NCBI GenBank assembly: GCA_037179385.1
Contig: CM074185.1
Location: forward strand, 53,137,000 to 53,200,999
Source: Holothuria scabra
Lineage: Eukaryota; Echinodermata; Holothuroidea; Aspidochirotida; Holothuriidae
Length of the DNA: 64,000 nucleotides
Direction of reading: 5' to 3'
The first letter of the stretch is position 1; the number at the start of each line of letters is the position of its first letter. This document shows positions 48,586 through 59,786 of the stretch, piece by piece. The translations under genes were made by a program, and so were the position numbers. Below the pieces are notes generated by a model. It made no database searches, was not told the origin of the DNA, and saw only the letters and a list, made by a program, of their open reading frames with translations.

Positions 48586-49201
48586 TTACCATGGTAACCA
48601 TTGCGATTTAAGCTGGCATTGCCATATATAGCCCCATAGGCAAAATGACTACAATATCTCATCCTCCTCACGGAGCGATGAGATAATAATTGCACCGAAA
48701 CAAGGATTTGAACCTTTTTTTATATCTCATCGTGTTGCAAGGGGATAACAGCATCTTAAAAATACATTTGTTCCAAAATCTTAGACAGGCCTACTTGATT
48801 AAAGGAGCAAGCGTTACAAAGATTTGGTAGCCCATTTCTCCAGTTCTTTCATAATCCGGTGGCAGAATTTAAATATCCAAATGATGTTTTTTTGGAATAA
48901 GGGGTGCGCCTGTAGTTCCAAGAACTTGATTGGTCTGTGCCCTATTCTTTCCCCTCGCTATCTTACGACAAAAACTTCCGTCCCTTGGAACGAAAAAAAC
49001 CAGCTTCCCTTCGACTTCAAATAAGAATTTCAAAGGATTGTGGCATGGAGTTTTAGTACATGGTAATTTTTGTCAATGACATTCTACTGTAGCATAAAAA
49101 CAGCACAGATAAAACTTCTAGCACATAAATAGTTCAAGTTCTGTAACCAACTTGCGCACATGTTAGCGATGAGATATGCAACTCTGTGGATTGCCATCTT
49201 G

Positions 49202-51332
49202 TTTTGTTGTTTTTAGGAATGAACGTAATGTACATCCCCAAACGTATATGTATATATTATACATCATAACAAAAGATGAAAGATGAATATTAACATATAG
49301 CCTATACTTACAAGTTTTTACAGGACTCATTCAAACTAAATAGTTAAAATTCCATTTCATGCTACATCATTTATCCGACATGTAAAGGAGAAAATCTTAA
49401 TCGTATACATTTTTTATTCCGTGGTATTTTCTTCGAATTATGTTACATAATTATGTACAAATATTAACAAAGTTTACCAAGTTTTTTCTTTAAAAGAAGA
49501 AATTTATTACTATCCTGATCAAATATTAAAACAAAACAGAAGGTGGACTATAGCTAAGATATTTACCAAGTATTTACACTTCTGGCGGCACACATTCCCT
49601 TCGACAGAGCCGCAATTTCCAAGGCAGTACTTCGTTCACAAGGTAGTAGTACCATGATAACAGACCATCTAAAAAGAATTGTCCAGAACAAAATTTAGGA
49701 TGATGTGTAAAAGAGGAAAATTTTCTTAGCATTCTGGTGAAAGTTTCAATAATTTACCATGGTCGGTTCTCAAGATATTGGCCACTGAATTTGTCACATT
49801 TTCTATAAAAGTGGACTCTAAACTATCAGGTGTGATGTCACATATTCAACATTGTTAGTAAATATTTGGTGTTTTCATTTTTTATTTTTGACCTTGAATT
49901 GATCAGGGATGACATCTTGCCGATGAGACATAATTTTTTTTAAAGATTCCGTTGCTCAGGACGCACTTATGGTAGCAATATATCAGAGCTAACTCGTTTA
50001 GCTGCATAAAATCAATGGTAAATTGAACAGAAAACAAAACTTCGTCCAACAATGTGAATCCATGACACCACGGCTGCTTGTTTCAAGTTTCATCTTTCAT
50101 AATGCTCACATTCACACATAGTATCTCAAGAACAATGTGCAATATGTATGCAAATTTCAACAGAATGCGTAAATAAGTTTGGCTGTAGATCAGGGTCGTA
50201 GCCAGGGCTCGGCTTTTTTTTGGGGGGGGGGGGGGAGGAGGGGGCATAACGGATTATTGATCGCCGTCCTGGGGACGGATCTAAAGGGAGGGGGTGTCCC
50301 ACTCCCCTTTGGAAAACTTTTGCATATCTGAGAGGACTAAGATGCAAAATGGTAGACTTTCTGACATAAATTCACTGTTACAGATGACACAGTGGCATGA
50401 TAAGATATGGTGGGCACGTGCCTGCTCTGGACAGTTCTTTTAAAAATTCTTGAAATATTTCTTGGGAGCATGCGGCTTCTACCTGTAACTACCTACTTCG
50501 AGTCCTTGTTAATTCCGATTTCAATAACGCCGCGGTGGTTCTGAATCAGGAACTTGACTCCAAGCCGAATGAGAGTCCACTCCACGATAAAATATGCAGT
50601 AAAAAGAAAAGCAAAGAATTGTTCATGGTTCAGGGAGCGTTTACGTTATAACTTTGTAATAAATGATTGTTTGCTGTTTTACAGGGTTTCCGCCTACGAT
50701 AAGCTTCAGAGCCCCTTACAAAATTTTATACCATTACCCACTGCTTTAAGCTTTAAGCCTATCCCAGAGACAATAGCCCTTTAGTCGGGTTTCCCCCGGT
50801 CCGTCATGACAAGCTTCCGCAAGTTGAGGAGAAGCAATGGAGATAAGGCATCTCGCCCCAGGACACAATCGGTGAAAAAATCCTCTATAGGGTTAGAACC
50901 AGCAATTGCTGACCTTCCCGTCCCTTATAAGGGAACATTTTACGTGCTTGGAAAGAGACACATCATAATGGAAGACCAAACAAAAATCCGTCACATCAGG
51001 GAGCTGGTCAACTTGACTCGGATCTGATGAATACATTCTATGCACTTAAAAAGCACACTTGTTTAGTAAGGCATTTCTTGTCACAAACGAAAACAAATTG
51101 AAGCTGAAACCCTTTACTTTTAAGGCTTAAAACGGTACTGATAGTGAATAGCTGACTTGATACGCACTGGCGACTCCTTTCAAATAGTGAAAATCTTTCA
51201 TACTGTCGCGAGGCTATTACTCCAGTGTTGTAGCAGGGCCTGGTTGATGTAGCGCTGTCCAGTTGCAGTTCAGTACATTCGGTAGTGCACGTCACTTGAT
51301 AAGCATTAGCATCTTTGCTCTCTTAGAACAAA
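49202..51332. other. Intergenic region upstream of the MGST1-like gene
   Basis: It contains a dispersed-repeat fragment (about 49690-50180, with TCAAGATATTGGCCACTGAA) and a G-rich piece (50190-50300, with GTCGTAGCCAGG). The 5' UTR and promoter of gene 2 must lie near the right edge; the in-frame TAG at 51324 bounds the coding start. The frames at 50554-51027 are not recognisable. Confidence 0.45.
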
Positions 51333-51470
51333 ATGGCATCTGAGGAAACCGTCTCTTCGTATTCTTTGGAGAATGAAGTTTTTCGACTGTTTCTAACATA
51401 TGCCACACTAGTGTCTCTCAAGATGATGAGTGTTTCGTTCTTAACTGCTTACGTGAGGATAAAATACTCG
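51333..51470 (+). CDS. MGST1-like: MGST1-like exon 1
   Basis: The exon is 138 nt, 46 codons. The ATG at 51333 lies in AAAATGG, and the upstream sequence has an in-frame TAG (51324-51326), supporting this start. The peptide begins MASEETVSSYSLENEVFRLF and continues LTYATLVSLKMMSVSF, LTAYVRIKYS. This is the first transmembrane helix with the conserved Asn/Glu-x-x-F and Y/T-A-T segments and the K-M-M pair seen in MGST1. The donor GTGAGA follows a complete codon (phase 0), fitting the exon at 57883. Confidence 0.9.
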
Positions 51471-52034
51471 GTGAGATAACCACTATACCGTACTTGTACC
51501 GCTTTACCTACCGTATCCGGCCATGCCTATATGCTCAGTGTACCTGCACGAAAAATTAATCCTCTCTAGGACTGATAACATGAGCCACCATGTTGGCTAT
51601 ATCGCATTGTAACATGAAAGTTCTATGATTGGAAGGGGCCCCGCCGGAATACAATGGGTTTGGAGGCGGTCACCTTGCCATATCTTTGGGAATTGTTTTA
51701 TACAATTCGGATTTTTAAGAAATTAATTCAGTTCGATTTACTTGCATTATATTTTAAACCTTTTAGAGAGCAGCAAAATTCTTTCGGAGTGTTTTGTTAA
51801 GAGTTTCGACCCCTCGGTCTGTTAAAGGGCAAATGCAGTCACCCCAATTGGAACAAGGATATTAGTCTATCCACGTTTGTGAATGGCTCTTGAAAATCAT
51901 GGGACAATGTGTTTTTCACTGAATTGTGAAATTTACAAGTAGTAATATCTTGGTTATCTGGATCTGGATCTGGAAGAATACTGCACAACACTCCTGGTGG
52001 AGTCAAACGTGCAGGGTTGAGTGTGCGCATGTAG

Positions 52035-53405
52035 TTAGTCGTCCCGTCTGAGGATCCTCAAGGCTGCGCTCTTGAACTGCTTGGGGTCCTCGAGATCTGT
52101 AATGTTCTGGGGGAGTAGGTTCCAGTCTCTGACGGTCCGAGGAAAGAAACTGTATTTGTAGCAGTCCTTATTGGTTGGTATATTTGTAAAGCTATTAGAA
52201 TGGTGATGTCTAGAGGGCCGCCGGACCGGTTGCAGGTTGTTGATTGGCAAGGCTAGGAGGCCCAATCTGGCTTTGTGAAGAATTGCTAGCCTGCTGGCAG
52301 TACGCCTGTTTTTGAGACTATCCCACTCTAGGTCATATAACATTTCAGTCACACTACTATGGGGGGAATAGTCATTATAAACAAACCTAGCAGCCCTACG
52401 TTGAATTTGCTCAACCTTTTTGGATAGGGAAATGGTGTAGGGATCCCAAACAGAAGATGAATACTCCAATAAAGGCCTAACAAGTGTGAGATAGGCATTA
52501 GCTTTAACACTCCTGGGGCAGGAGTATAAATTTCTTTTAATAAAAGCCAAAGACCTATTAGCTGACGAAGTGATACGATTAATATGTCTATTCCAGGTAA
52601 GGATATTAGAAATGTCAACTCCCAGATAAGTATGGCAATCGGTAGACTCCAGGGTATCGTTATCTAGAGTATAATTAAAAAACTTGGGATTCCTTGAGTG
52701 AGTAATCCTCATAGAAAAGCACTTTTTGGTATTAAAGTGCATTTGCCATTTATTTTGCCACTCAGAGAGGGTGTTTAGATCATTTTGGAGTTGAACCTGG
52801 TCAAGATTATTCTTTATCTGTCTATAAATTACACAGTCGTCAGCAAAAAGTCTTACTTCAGAAGAGATATTATCGGGCAGGTCATTAATGTAAACTAAAA
52901 ACAACAGGGGACCCAAGACTGTACCTTGGGGGACACCAGAGATAACGTCCACCCAATCGGAAAAATCACCACTCACTACGACTCTCTGCTTCCGGGACTT
53001 AAGAAAATTAGTAATCCAGTTAAGGGTGTTGCCTCTAATACCATAGTTCTGTAATTTACAAAGCAGACGGTTATGACGAACCGTATCAAAAGCCTTAGAA
53101 AAATCCATGATAATCATGTCAGTCTGGGATCTACGATCTAAAGACTGCACTAGGTCCATTGGTTGTTAAGATCAATTGAGATTCACAAGAATGGCGTTGT
53201 CTGAAGTCATGCTGCCTGTTCGTGATAACTGAGTGGTTATCAAAGTGATGCATAATATGAGAATGTATAATGTGTTCCAGGACCTTGCAACAAATCGAGG
53301 TAAGAGAGACCGGCCTATAGTTTGAGGCTAGGGAACGGTCACCTTTTTTAAAGATAGGACTAACATTGGCACATAGCCAAGAGGGAGGTAAATGACCAGT
53401 GTCCA
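52035..53405 (-). mobile_element. LINE reverse transcriptase, 3' part (interrupted copy)
   Basis: A 374-codon frame (52035-53159) holds the RT palm: MDFSKAFDTVRH, then SGVPQGTVLGPLLFLVYIND, the catalytic FADD box, LGVDISNILTWN, and the tail FFPRTVRDWNLLP. Upstream sequence to 53405 continues in a shifted frame with LPPSWLCANVSPIFKKGD, SNYRPVSLTSICCKVLEHII, so there is a 1-nt frameshift near 53155. The remaining 5' part (KASGPD motif) lies at 54680-55110 beyond an inserted repeat. The group is CR1/jockey-like. It lies antisense in intron 1 of the MGST1-like gene and is dead. Confidence 0.9.
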
Positions 53406-53408
53406 GTG

Positions 53409-54702
53409 ATTTTTGATTCCTTGCCGTAGGCAGGCAAGGAATCTATGCGATGGTGATGTCGTGTGTGTGTGTGTGTATGTGTGTGTGTATGTGTGTGTGT
53501 GTGTGTTTGTGACACTTGCTTGTAAACACGATATCTTAAGATAGGAATGTCCGACACTTTTCATATTTGGTATATAGATTTATCATGTTGAGAGGAAGAA
53601 CCCTATTGTTTTTGGTAGAGGTCAAAGGTCATTTGAGGTCACCAGCGGTAAAATTGCGACAATTTCAAAAATAGCTTGTAAACACGATATCTTCAGATAG
53701 GAGTGACCGACACATTTCATACTTGGTATATAGATTTGTCATGTTGAGAAGAAGAACCCTATTGTGTTTTGGTAGAGGTCAAAGGTCATTTGAGGTCACC
53801 AGCGGTAAAATTGCGAAAACACTGAAAATGGCTTGTAAACATGATATCTTCGGTTAGGAGAGACCAACACTCTTCATATTTGGTATATAGATTTTTCATG
53901 TTGAGAGAGAGAAGCGTATTGTTTTTGGTAGAGGTCAAAGGTCATTTGAGGTCAATAGTAGTAAAATTGCAAAAACACTGAAAATGGCTTGTAAACACGA
54001 TATCTTCAAAAAGAAGTGACAGATACTCTTCATATTTGGTATATAGATTTGTCATGTCGAGAGAAAGAAGCCTATTGCTTTTGGTAGAATTCAAAGTTCA
54101 TTTGAGGTCACCAGCGGTAAAATTGGGAAAATCCCGAAAATGGCTTTTAAACATGATTTCTTCAGATAGGAGTGACCGACACTTCTTATGCTTGGTATAT
54201 AGGTTTGTCATGTTGAGAGGAAGAAGTTTATTGTTTTTGGCTGAGGTCAAAGGTCATTTGAGGTCATCAGCGGTAAAAATGTGAAAACACCGAAAATGGC
54301 TTGTAAACATGATATCTTCAGATAGGATTGCCCGACAAATTTTCATACTTGATGTATAGATTTTTCATGTTGAGAGTAAGAAGCCTATTGCTTTTGGTAG
54401 AGGTCAAGGTCATTTGAGGTCACCAGCGGTAAAATTGCCAAAACTTCAAAAATGGCTTGTAAACACAATATCTCCAGATAAGAGTAACAGATACTTTTCT
54501 TATTGGTATATATATTTGTCATGTTGAGAGAAAGAAGCCTATTGTTTTTGGTAGCGGTCAAGGGTCATTTGAGGTCACCAGGGGTAAAATTGCGAAAATT
54601 CTGTGCCTAAAATGTAAAGAAAAATCTATCAAGCACTGTCAATTTGAAAGCCGGTAAGGTATTTAATGGCAAGGAATCACTAAGCCTTTTGGCTTTCTGG
54701 TT
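53409..54702 (+). repeat. Inserted repeat with seven copies of a 157-bp unit and a (GT)n tract
   Basis: The insertion splits the LINE 52035-55110. It starts with GATTCCTTGCCGTAGGCAGG, has a (GT)n run at 53458-53512, then about seven tandem units starting CTTGTAAACACGATATCT at 53519, 53676, 53832, 53989, 54145, 54300 and 54458. Each unit carries GAGGTCAAAGGTCATTTGAG. It ends AAGCCTTTTGGCTTTCTGG. A short relative with one or two degenerate units lies at 59104-59615. Confidence 0.9.
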
Positions 54703-55110
54703 GAAAAATGGAGCAGAGGGCAGGAGCAACCTCCCCTGCGGCCAATTTCAGAACATGAGCCGGCATACTGTCAGGACCTGAAGCTTTGTTTGGGTTCAAC
54801 TCCTTGAGCAACTTCACAACACCATCTAAGGATATCTCAATATCAGACATGGTGGGTATGGTGTTCGCTTCAACTGGAGGTAAGGTGACACTCTCACGGG
54901 TGAAAACCTTTTGGAATTGCTCATTTAAGACGTTAGCCTTCTGCGTGTTGTCCGAGACAAGTATCCCATCAGATTTCAGGGAAGGGATACCAACACTATC
55001 ACATCTAAGGTGATCTAAGGTGATCATCTAAGGTTAACCTTAAATGTTGAATGTTTAAGCCTTAAAATATCCCCAAAGCTTCTTGGAAGAAAATGAAAGA
55101 AAAAACAAAA
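54690..55110 (-). mobile_element. LINE reverse transcriptase, 5' part of the same interrupted copy
   Basis: The frame at 54680-55027 shows IPSLKSDGILVSDNTQKANV, LNEQFQKVFT, LLKELNPNKASGPDSMPAHV and LKLAAGEVAPALCSIFQ, the region just before the RT fingers. Joined past the insertion, IFQ is followed by SLDTG and LPPSW at 53405, as in intact LINEs. Further upstream (to 55110) KKLWGYFKA is recognisable with stops. Confidence 0.88.
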
Positions 55111-55378
55111 TTTAGTGGTTGTTTCCAAATAATTTTTGGGGACTGCTCTGAAAAGACGTTAGAAATTCCATTGTCCTAATCTTGTAGCAGACAAAGTGAG
55201 CATCACTGACTCTCGTGCTCACTTGTATGCAAATATCCAAATAGTTTTACATAACCGTCTTCTTGCTGACAATCACCTGTATGCTTATTCCAACCTGTAT
55301 ATAATATTACTTAGTCTAACCAGCTGACCAGTTTCTCTCACCTTTATGCAAATCAATCATGGAGGCACCAGCCAATAG

Positions 55379-56339
55379 CAGTGGCGTCACCAGACTTTTC
55401 ATTCTGGGGGGGCACTGGGGTGGCACAACAATATTGCAGGGGCACTGCTAAACTCCACACATGGCGCCGTAGGCGCCACCGAGCGCGAAGCGCGAGGCTC
55501 AGCGGGTGGGGTCCAGGGGCCCACCTTAGGGCCCCTGGTGGGGTCCAGGGGCAAAGCCCCGGTGGGGGTCCAGGGGGCGAAGCCCCCGGAAGCTCCTGGG
55601 TTTTAGCGTGTTTGTGAGACACTAAAGTCACTATTTAAGTGTTCTTCTATTGACTTAACACTGGTCTCAAAAATACCTCCAGAGTAACTTCCAGTAAGAA
55701 GTTTTGGTAAAAAAGTGATTCAACTACCAAGTGAAGATCCGGCTGACATTTTGAAAAAGGGCGAGATGAACTATTGAGAACAGAATTTGATGGGCACTGC
55801 AGTTCAATGTGTGTCTCGGTTGGGGTCCAGGGGGGCGAAGCCCCGGAAGTTCCTGGGTTTTAAGGGGTTTGTTAGGTATTCAGGTCGTTATTTACGGTTA
55901 TTCTGTTTTCTTTACACTGGACTCAAAAAAAAAAAACTTCCAGGGCAAATTCAATTAAGAATTTATTGGTAACAAAACTAGTGAAACAACTTTCAAGAGC
56001 GGATCCGGCTGATATTTAGAAGGAGAGCTGAACTCGAAAGAGAAAGAGAAAGCAGTTAGATGTGATCCTCTTAAGGAAAAAATGTAGGCCTATATAATTC
56101 TGCTTGAACGGTTACCTGAGCTACGCACCACCTTCAGTTAGCGAAGTTGGAAGTGTGCAGAAATTTTTGAAAAACGCAACCCCTCAGACAGCCGGAAATG
56201 GCATTTTCCAGGTGTTTTTGCGATATTTTTAGTTGAAAAGTATGAAAATTACTGTCTTGGGGGGGGGGGGGGCACACGGGGGACACAAGATTTTTCAGGG
56301 GGAATGTGCCCCCCTGCCCCCCCCTTGGTGACGCCACTG
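55379..56339. mobile_element. hAT-like non-autonomous element, 961 bp
   Basis: Ends CAGTGGCGTCACCAG and the inverted CAGTGGCGTCACCAA are flanked by 8-bp near-duplications GCCAATAG (55371-55378) and GCCAATGG (56340-56347). The interior has GC-rich blocks with GGGGTCCAGGGG.. and GAAGCCCC..GGAAG repeated at 55500-55610 and 55815-55860. No transposase frame was seen. It lies in intron 1 of the MGST1-like gene. Confidence 0.8.
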
Positions 56340-56674
56340 GCCAATGGTCAAGCTTCTTCTGTTATCACATTTAACTATTTTGCCAACCTGTACTGAACAT
56401 GCTGAATTACTTGTTGTAAAGAATACTACTCATTCTGTTTCACTCAATGAGCCTTACGACACTGCCTCTTCCTTTTTTGATCTACTCTGTCTGGTAATCT
56501 GGCTAACAGTAGCTACAGTGTCTTGGTTTGAAGTGCGTGTAGGTGCTGCAAACCCTCTACAGCACCTGACTCGAGGCTAAGCTTCACTACAATCTCATCA
56601 TTGGAAAATGACAACTTGAACATTAAATAGCTTGCCATTCACTATGACCACCTGGCACCTAGCAATAACGTTAA

Positions 56675-56949
56675 AGGTAAAGAGCAGTCCCCCCAAACTT
56701 ATTTTGAAGAAACAGCTACCGTAAATAGCACAATTTTCGTCTTATTTCTCTTCAAAGTATCATTTATTACATTTTATGATTAAAGTATTGCATATTCAAG
56801 GTAAAAGGTAAACCAAGCAGTTATTTCCTGACCAGTAAATTCCAAATTTGAACAGAAAAAAAAATGTTGTCACATGACTCCCATCAGCCAATCATGAAAC
56901 CGGACAGTCTCCTACACTACTTCGATTTGGGATGACTGCTCCTGCCCTT
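56675..56949 (+). mobile_element. TTAA MITE family 1, copy 3
   Basis: The element starts AGGTAAAGAGCAGTCCCCCC and ends GACTGCTCCTGCCCTT between TTAA sites, in intron 1 of the MGST1-like gene. Confidence 0.85.
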
Positions 56950-57882
56950 TTAAAGTCATTTAAACTTGATTGGACAAACTTTGTTTTGGAAGTGATGAAA
57001 ACATATATATTTTGAAGAAAAACAGTAATTAAAAATCCAGAATGTTAAAAATGGAAAATATAACGACAAAGGTGTATAAGATCTATATTACTGATAGGAC
57101 TAAAACGCTATTGCTTTATCAACCATATAAAATCTCTTTTAGGGAACCGCTTGTGAATAAACACATTGCACATATCCTAGAAGACTCGCTGGAACTCTGA
57201 AGGCCCATAAGACATACTCCTCCATATGATAAAAAAGACCGTTTGGTTTTCAATAAATCCAGTTTGCAGGTTGGGTCGTGACCATGGGGTTATGATTTGT
57301 CGACCACACCTTCATCGACAGTATATTCAGGATTAGAAAGGATTGGAACGATGTCAGCGAATTATGGTAAGGGCAATCCGATATATCTCGGTATTGCCCC
57401 TTCTGTAGATGATTGGACGTTCTCTCCCGGACCTATTTTCATGAATCCCAATGAAAAGGTCATGGCATTGAATTTAAAAGATTTACCTCAATAAATCACC
57501 ACATTTCAACAATGAAGACTATTTCTCTCCAAGTCGAAAACCTATCACCTTTGGGCTCATAGAAAAAGACAAAAATTTTCAAAGGAGAGTGGAATTCCCC
57601 TCCGGGGAAACTCCATTGCTGTGTTCCCACCTCTAAAAACGACGGCCCTCTTTGGCTAAGGCCATGCATCATGCGTGCGTGACACGCCTTGTATTTTTAT
57701 TCCGGCCATGAACTAGTAAACCTCCAATGAATTTAATTGAGAGAGCTGATTGAGTGTACATAGATGATTTTTGCATTTCACATTGAATAAATTTCCTCTT
57801 GGTCTCGATACTGTGAACATTCTAAAAAGACCTGTATAAATTGAAACCCAGTCCTAATAATTGCATGCCTTTTCCTCGCCAG

Positions 57883-57980
57883 TTATTCGGAAACAAGGAA
57901 GATTACCCGAGTGGTTATCCTGAAGAGAAGATTAAGGAGAAAATGAACCAAGGGTGTGAATTTCTAGATCGCGTCAAACG
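57883..57980 (+). CDS. MGST1-like: MGST1-like exon 2 (cytosolic loop)
   Basis: The exon is 98 nt, 32 codons plus two bases. It has an excellent acceptor (CTTTTCCTCGCCAG) and donor GTGAGC. It encodes LFGNKEDYPSGYPEEK, IKEKMNQGCEFLDRVK and the first two bases of Arg. It corresponds to the hydrophilic loop of MGST1 (..N-x-E-D.. then a charged stretch ending R-V-x-R). The Cys that follows N-P-E-D in mammalian MGST1, the residue whose modification activates the rat enzyme, is Tyr here (residue 54). A different Cys (residue 71) occurs further on, so thiol activation may differ. Confidence 0.92.
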
Positions 57981-58287
57981 GTGAGCTTCTCCTCTCTTAT
58001 GCATAGCATTTGACAAAGGTACAGTATATCGACAAAATTACCCGTTATAGGATCTCGTTTCCCCAGGGAAGGGGGCAACCAAAAGCCCCGACAAACACGA
58101 GAAATGGCATAATATTTGACGAGCTACTGTGTTTAATCTATCTGAAGTTTTCGAATTTAACTGGAAAAACTGAAGATTCTAAGTACTGGGCAAAATAATA
58201 ACCTTTAGTAACCGAGATAATTGGTTTTTTTTTTTCGTTTTTTATTTATTTATTTTTTGGAAGAGATGTGAAAATGTGGCTGTTTAA

Positions 58288-58550
58288 AGGGCAGGAGCAG
58301 TCATCCCAAATTGAAGAAGTGTAGTAGACTGTCCAGTTTCATGATTGACTGTTGGGAGTCATGTGACAATGCTTTTTCTCTTCAAATGTGAAATTTACCA
58401 CAATTTACTGCTTGGTTTACCTTGAATATGCAATAGTAAAGTCATAAAATGTAATGAAAGATACTTTGATGAAGAGAAATAAGATGAAAATTGAGTTAAT
58501 TAGCTTTCTCTTTTTAAAATAAGTTTGGGGGACTGCTCTTTACCTCTTAT
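58288..58550 (-). mobile_element. TTAA MITE family 1, copy 4 (inverted)
   Basis: The element starts AGGGCAGGAGCAGTCATCCC and ends with the inverted form of the other terminus (GACTGCTCTTTACCT) between TTAA sites. It lies in intron 2 of the MGST1-like gene. Confidence 0.83.
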
Positions 58551-59103
58551 TTTAAAGATTTCCTTCATAGAGAGAAAAAATGAAGTAAATCGAAGAGGCG
58601 ACTGATCACCCTCTAGAATAATATAATTTATCGAACTCTTTTAGGGTTCTCGACAACAGAAGAAAATTCCTCAATCAGGGGAGGTGCTGATGTGGTTCCC
58701 GACATGCCCACGATCGGCTGCCGTGATGGAAGAACGGAGAATTCCGAGCCAGTGCCTTCCAAATTGAATATGGTCCCAAATTTTCTACAACATTGAATTG
58801 AATGAAGACTCCCAATAACTGAACCATACAACTACATCTTCAATTAATTCAAAGCATGCAGTATGCTGCAAACCTAACCGCATGCCCTTTACCCGCAAAC
58901 TAGACAGCAGTATGATAACTTGTAAACGGAAAAGGACGGGCGTTGGGTTTTTTGCATTATGAATTTTGCATTGCGCAAAAATCGTAAATGTGAAGTATTG
59001 CAAACGAGTGTGTTTATTTAAGCCGTTTAATCTACTCAACTTGAATAATTCGTTCTTTCACATTTGTATAACTTTAAGTCCCATAAACCTCATATTTATT
59101 AAT

Positions 59104-59615
59104 TCATTGCCCGAAGCAGGCAAGGAATCTGATGTTATGGTGATGCCGTGCGTGTGTGTGTTTGTGTGCGTGTGTTCGTGTGTGTGACTCTGCTTGTAAA
59201 CACGCTATCTCAAGATAGGAACGCCTGACACTTTTATAGTCATATTTGGTTTGTAGACTTTTCATGTTTGTCATATTAAGAGAAACGCCCCCATCATTTT
59301 GGAATGAATTCAAGGCCATTTGAGGTCAACAGAAGGTAAAGACTGAAAACCATGTGTTCAGTTTATATCAAGGTAGGAAGCATGGAAAGATACCCTACAT
59401 GTGACCTACGGATGCATTATAGTCGGGAGATGGGACATAGTGTTTTTTGTAGAGGTCAAAGGTTATCTGAGGTGTCAAAGATTGATATTCAAAGAAAGTA
59501 GAAACCTTCAAACCTTGAGCAATGTTAGTAAATGTTATTGCTCAGTCAAGATGCAAAAATTAGTAAATCTTTGATTTCCTGTTGGCACGAAATCAAAAAC
59601 CGTTTGAGTTTCTGG
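59104..59615 (+). repeat. Short copy of the GGCAAGGAATC repeat family
   Basis: It begins TGCCCGAAGCAGGCAAGGAA, includes a GTGTGT tract at about 59150-59187 and one recognisable CTTGTAAACACGCTATCT unit, and ends GTTTGAGTTTCTGGTT. It lies in intron 2 of the MGST1-like gene. Confidence 0.8.
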
Positions 59616-59786
59616 TTCACTTGCGGAAAACAAAAAAGATCCAAGTAAACCCGTCACCTTTTTTGATGGATTTTAATGGAGATGGTGGCAGTATTTTACG
59701 ATTTAATATGTAGTTAATATCGAACGGCCGTTTTGACATTATACACGACTCAAAAAAATTACGGGTAATTCTTTCTTTCTCATCAG

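Larger units (their letters stand above)
44321..49201. mobile_element. 4.9-kb element or inverted duplication with about 480-bp ends
   Basis: The left arm 44321-44803 and right arm 48732-49201 are inverted copies at roughly 90 percent identity, beginning CAAGATGGCAATCCAC on both strands and ending near CCCCTTGCAACAC. A poly-A run precedes the left end, and a T-rich run follows the right end. No clear target duplication was seen. Between the arms lie a TTAA element, a LINE fragment and a TGACCTTTGACC-rich repeat. No DDE transposase was recognised, so this may be a composite fold-back element or an inverted duplication. Confidence 0.65.

Noticed and set aside
57297..57494. 65-codon plus-strand frame in MGST1-like intron 1
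   Set aside because: No recognisable domain, no fitting phase with exons 1 and 2, and single-frame openness can occur by chance.
58645..58690. Alternative terminal exon for the MGST1-like gene reading VLDNRRKFLNQGRC then stop
   Set aside because: It joins exon 2 in frame, but it would remove the catalytic H-x-N-D-x-E-N region; the exon at 59787 fits the family exactly.
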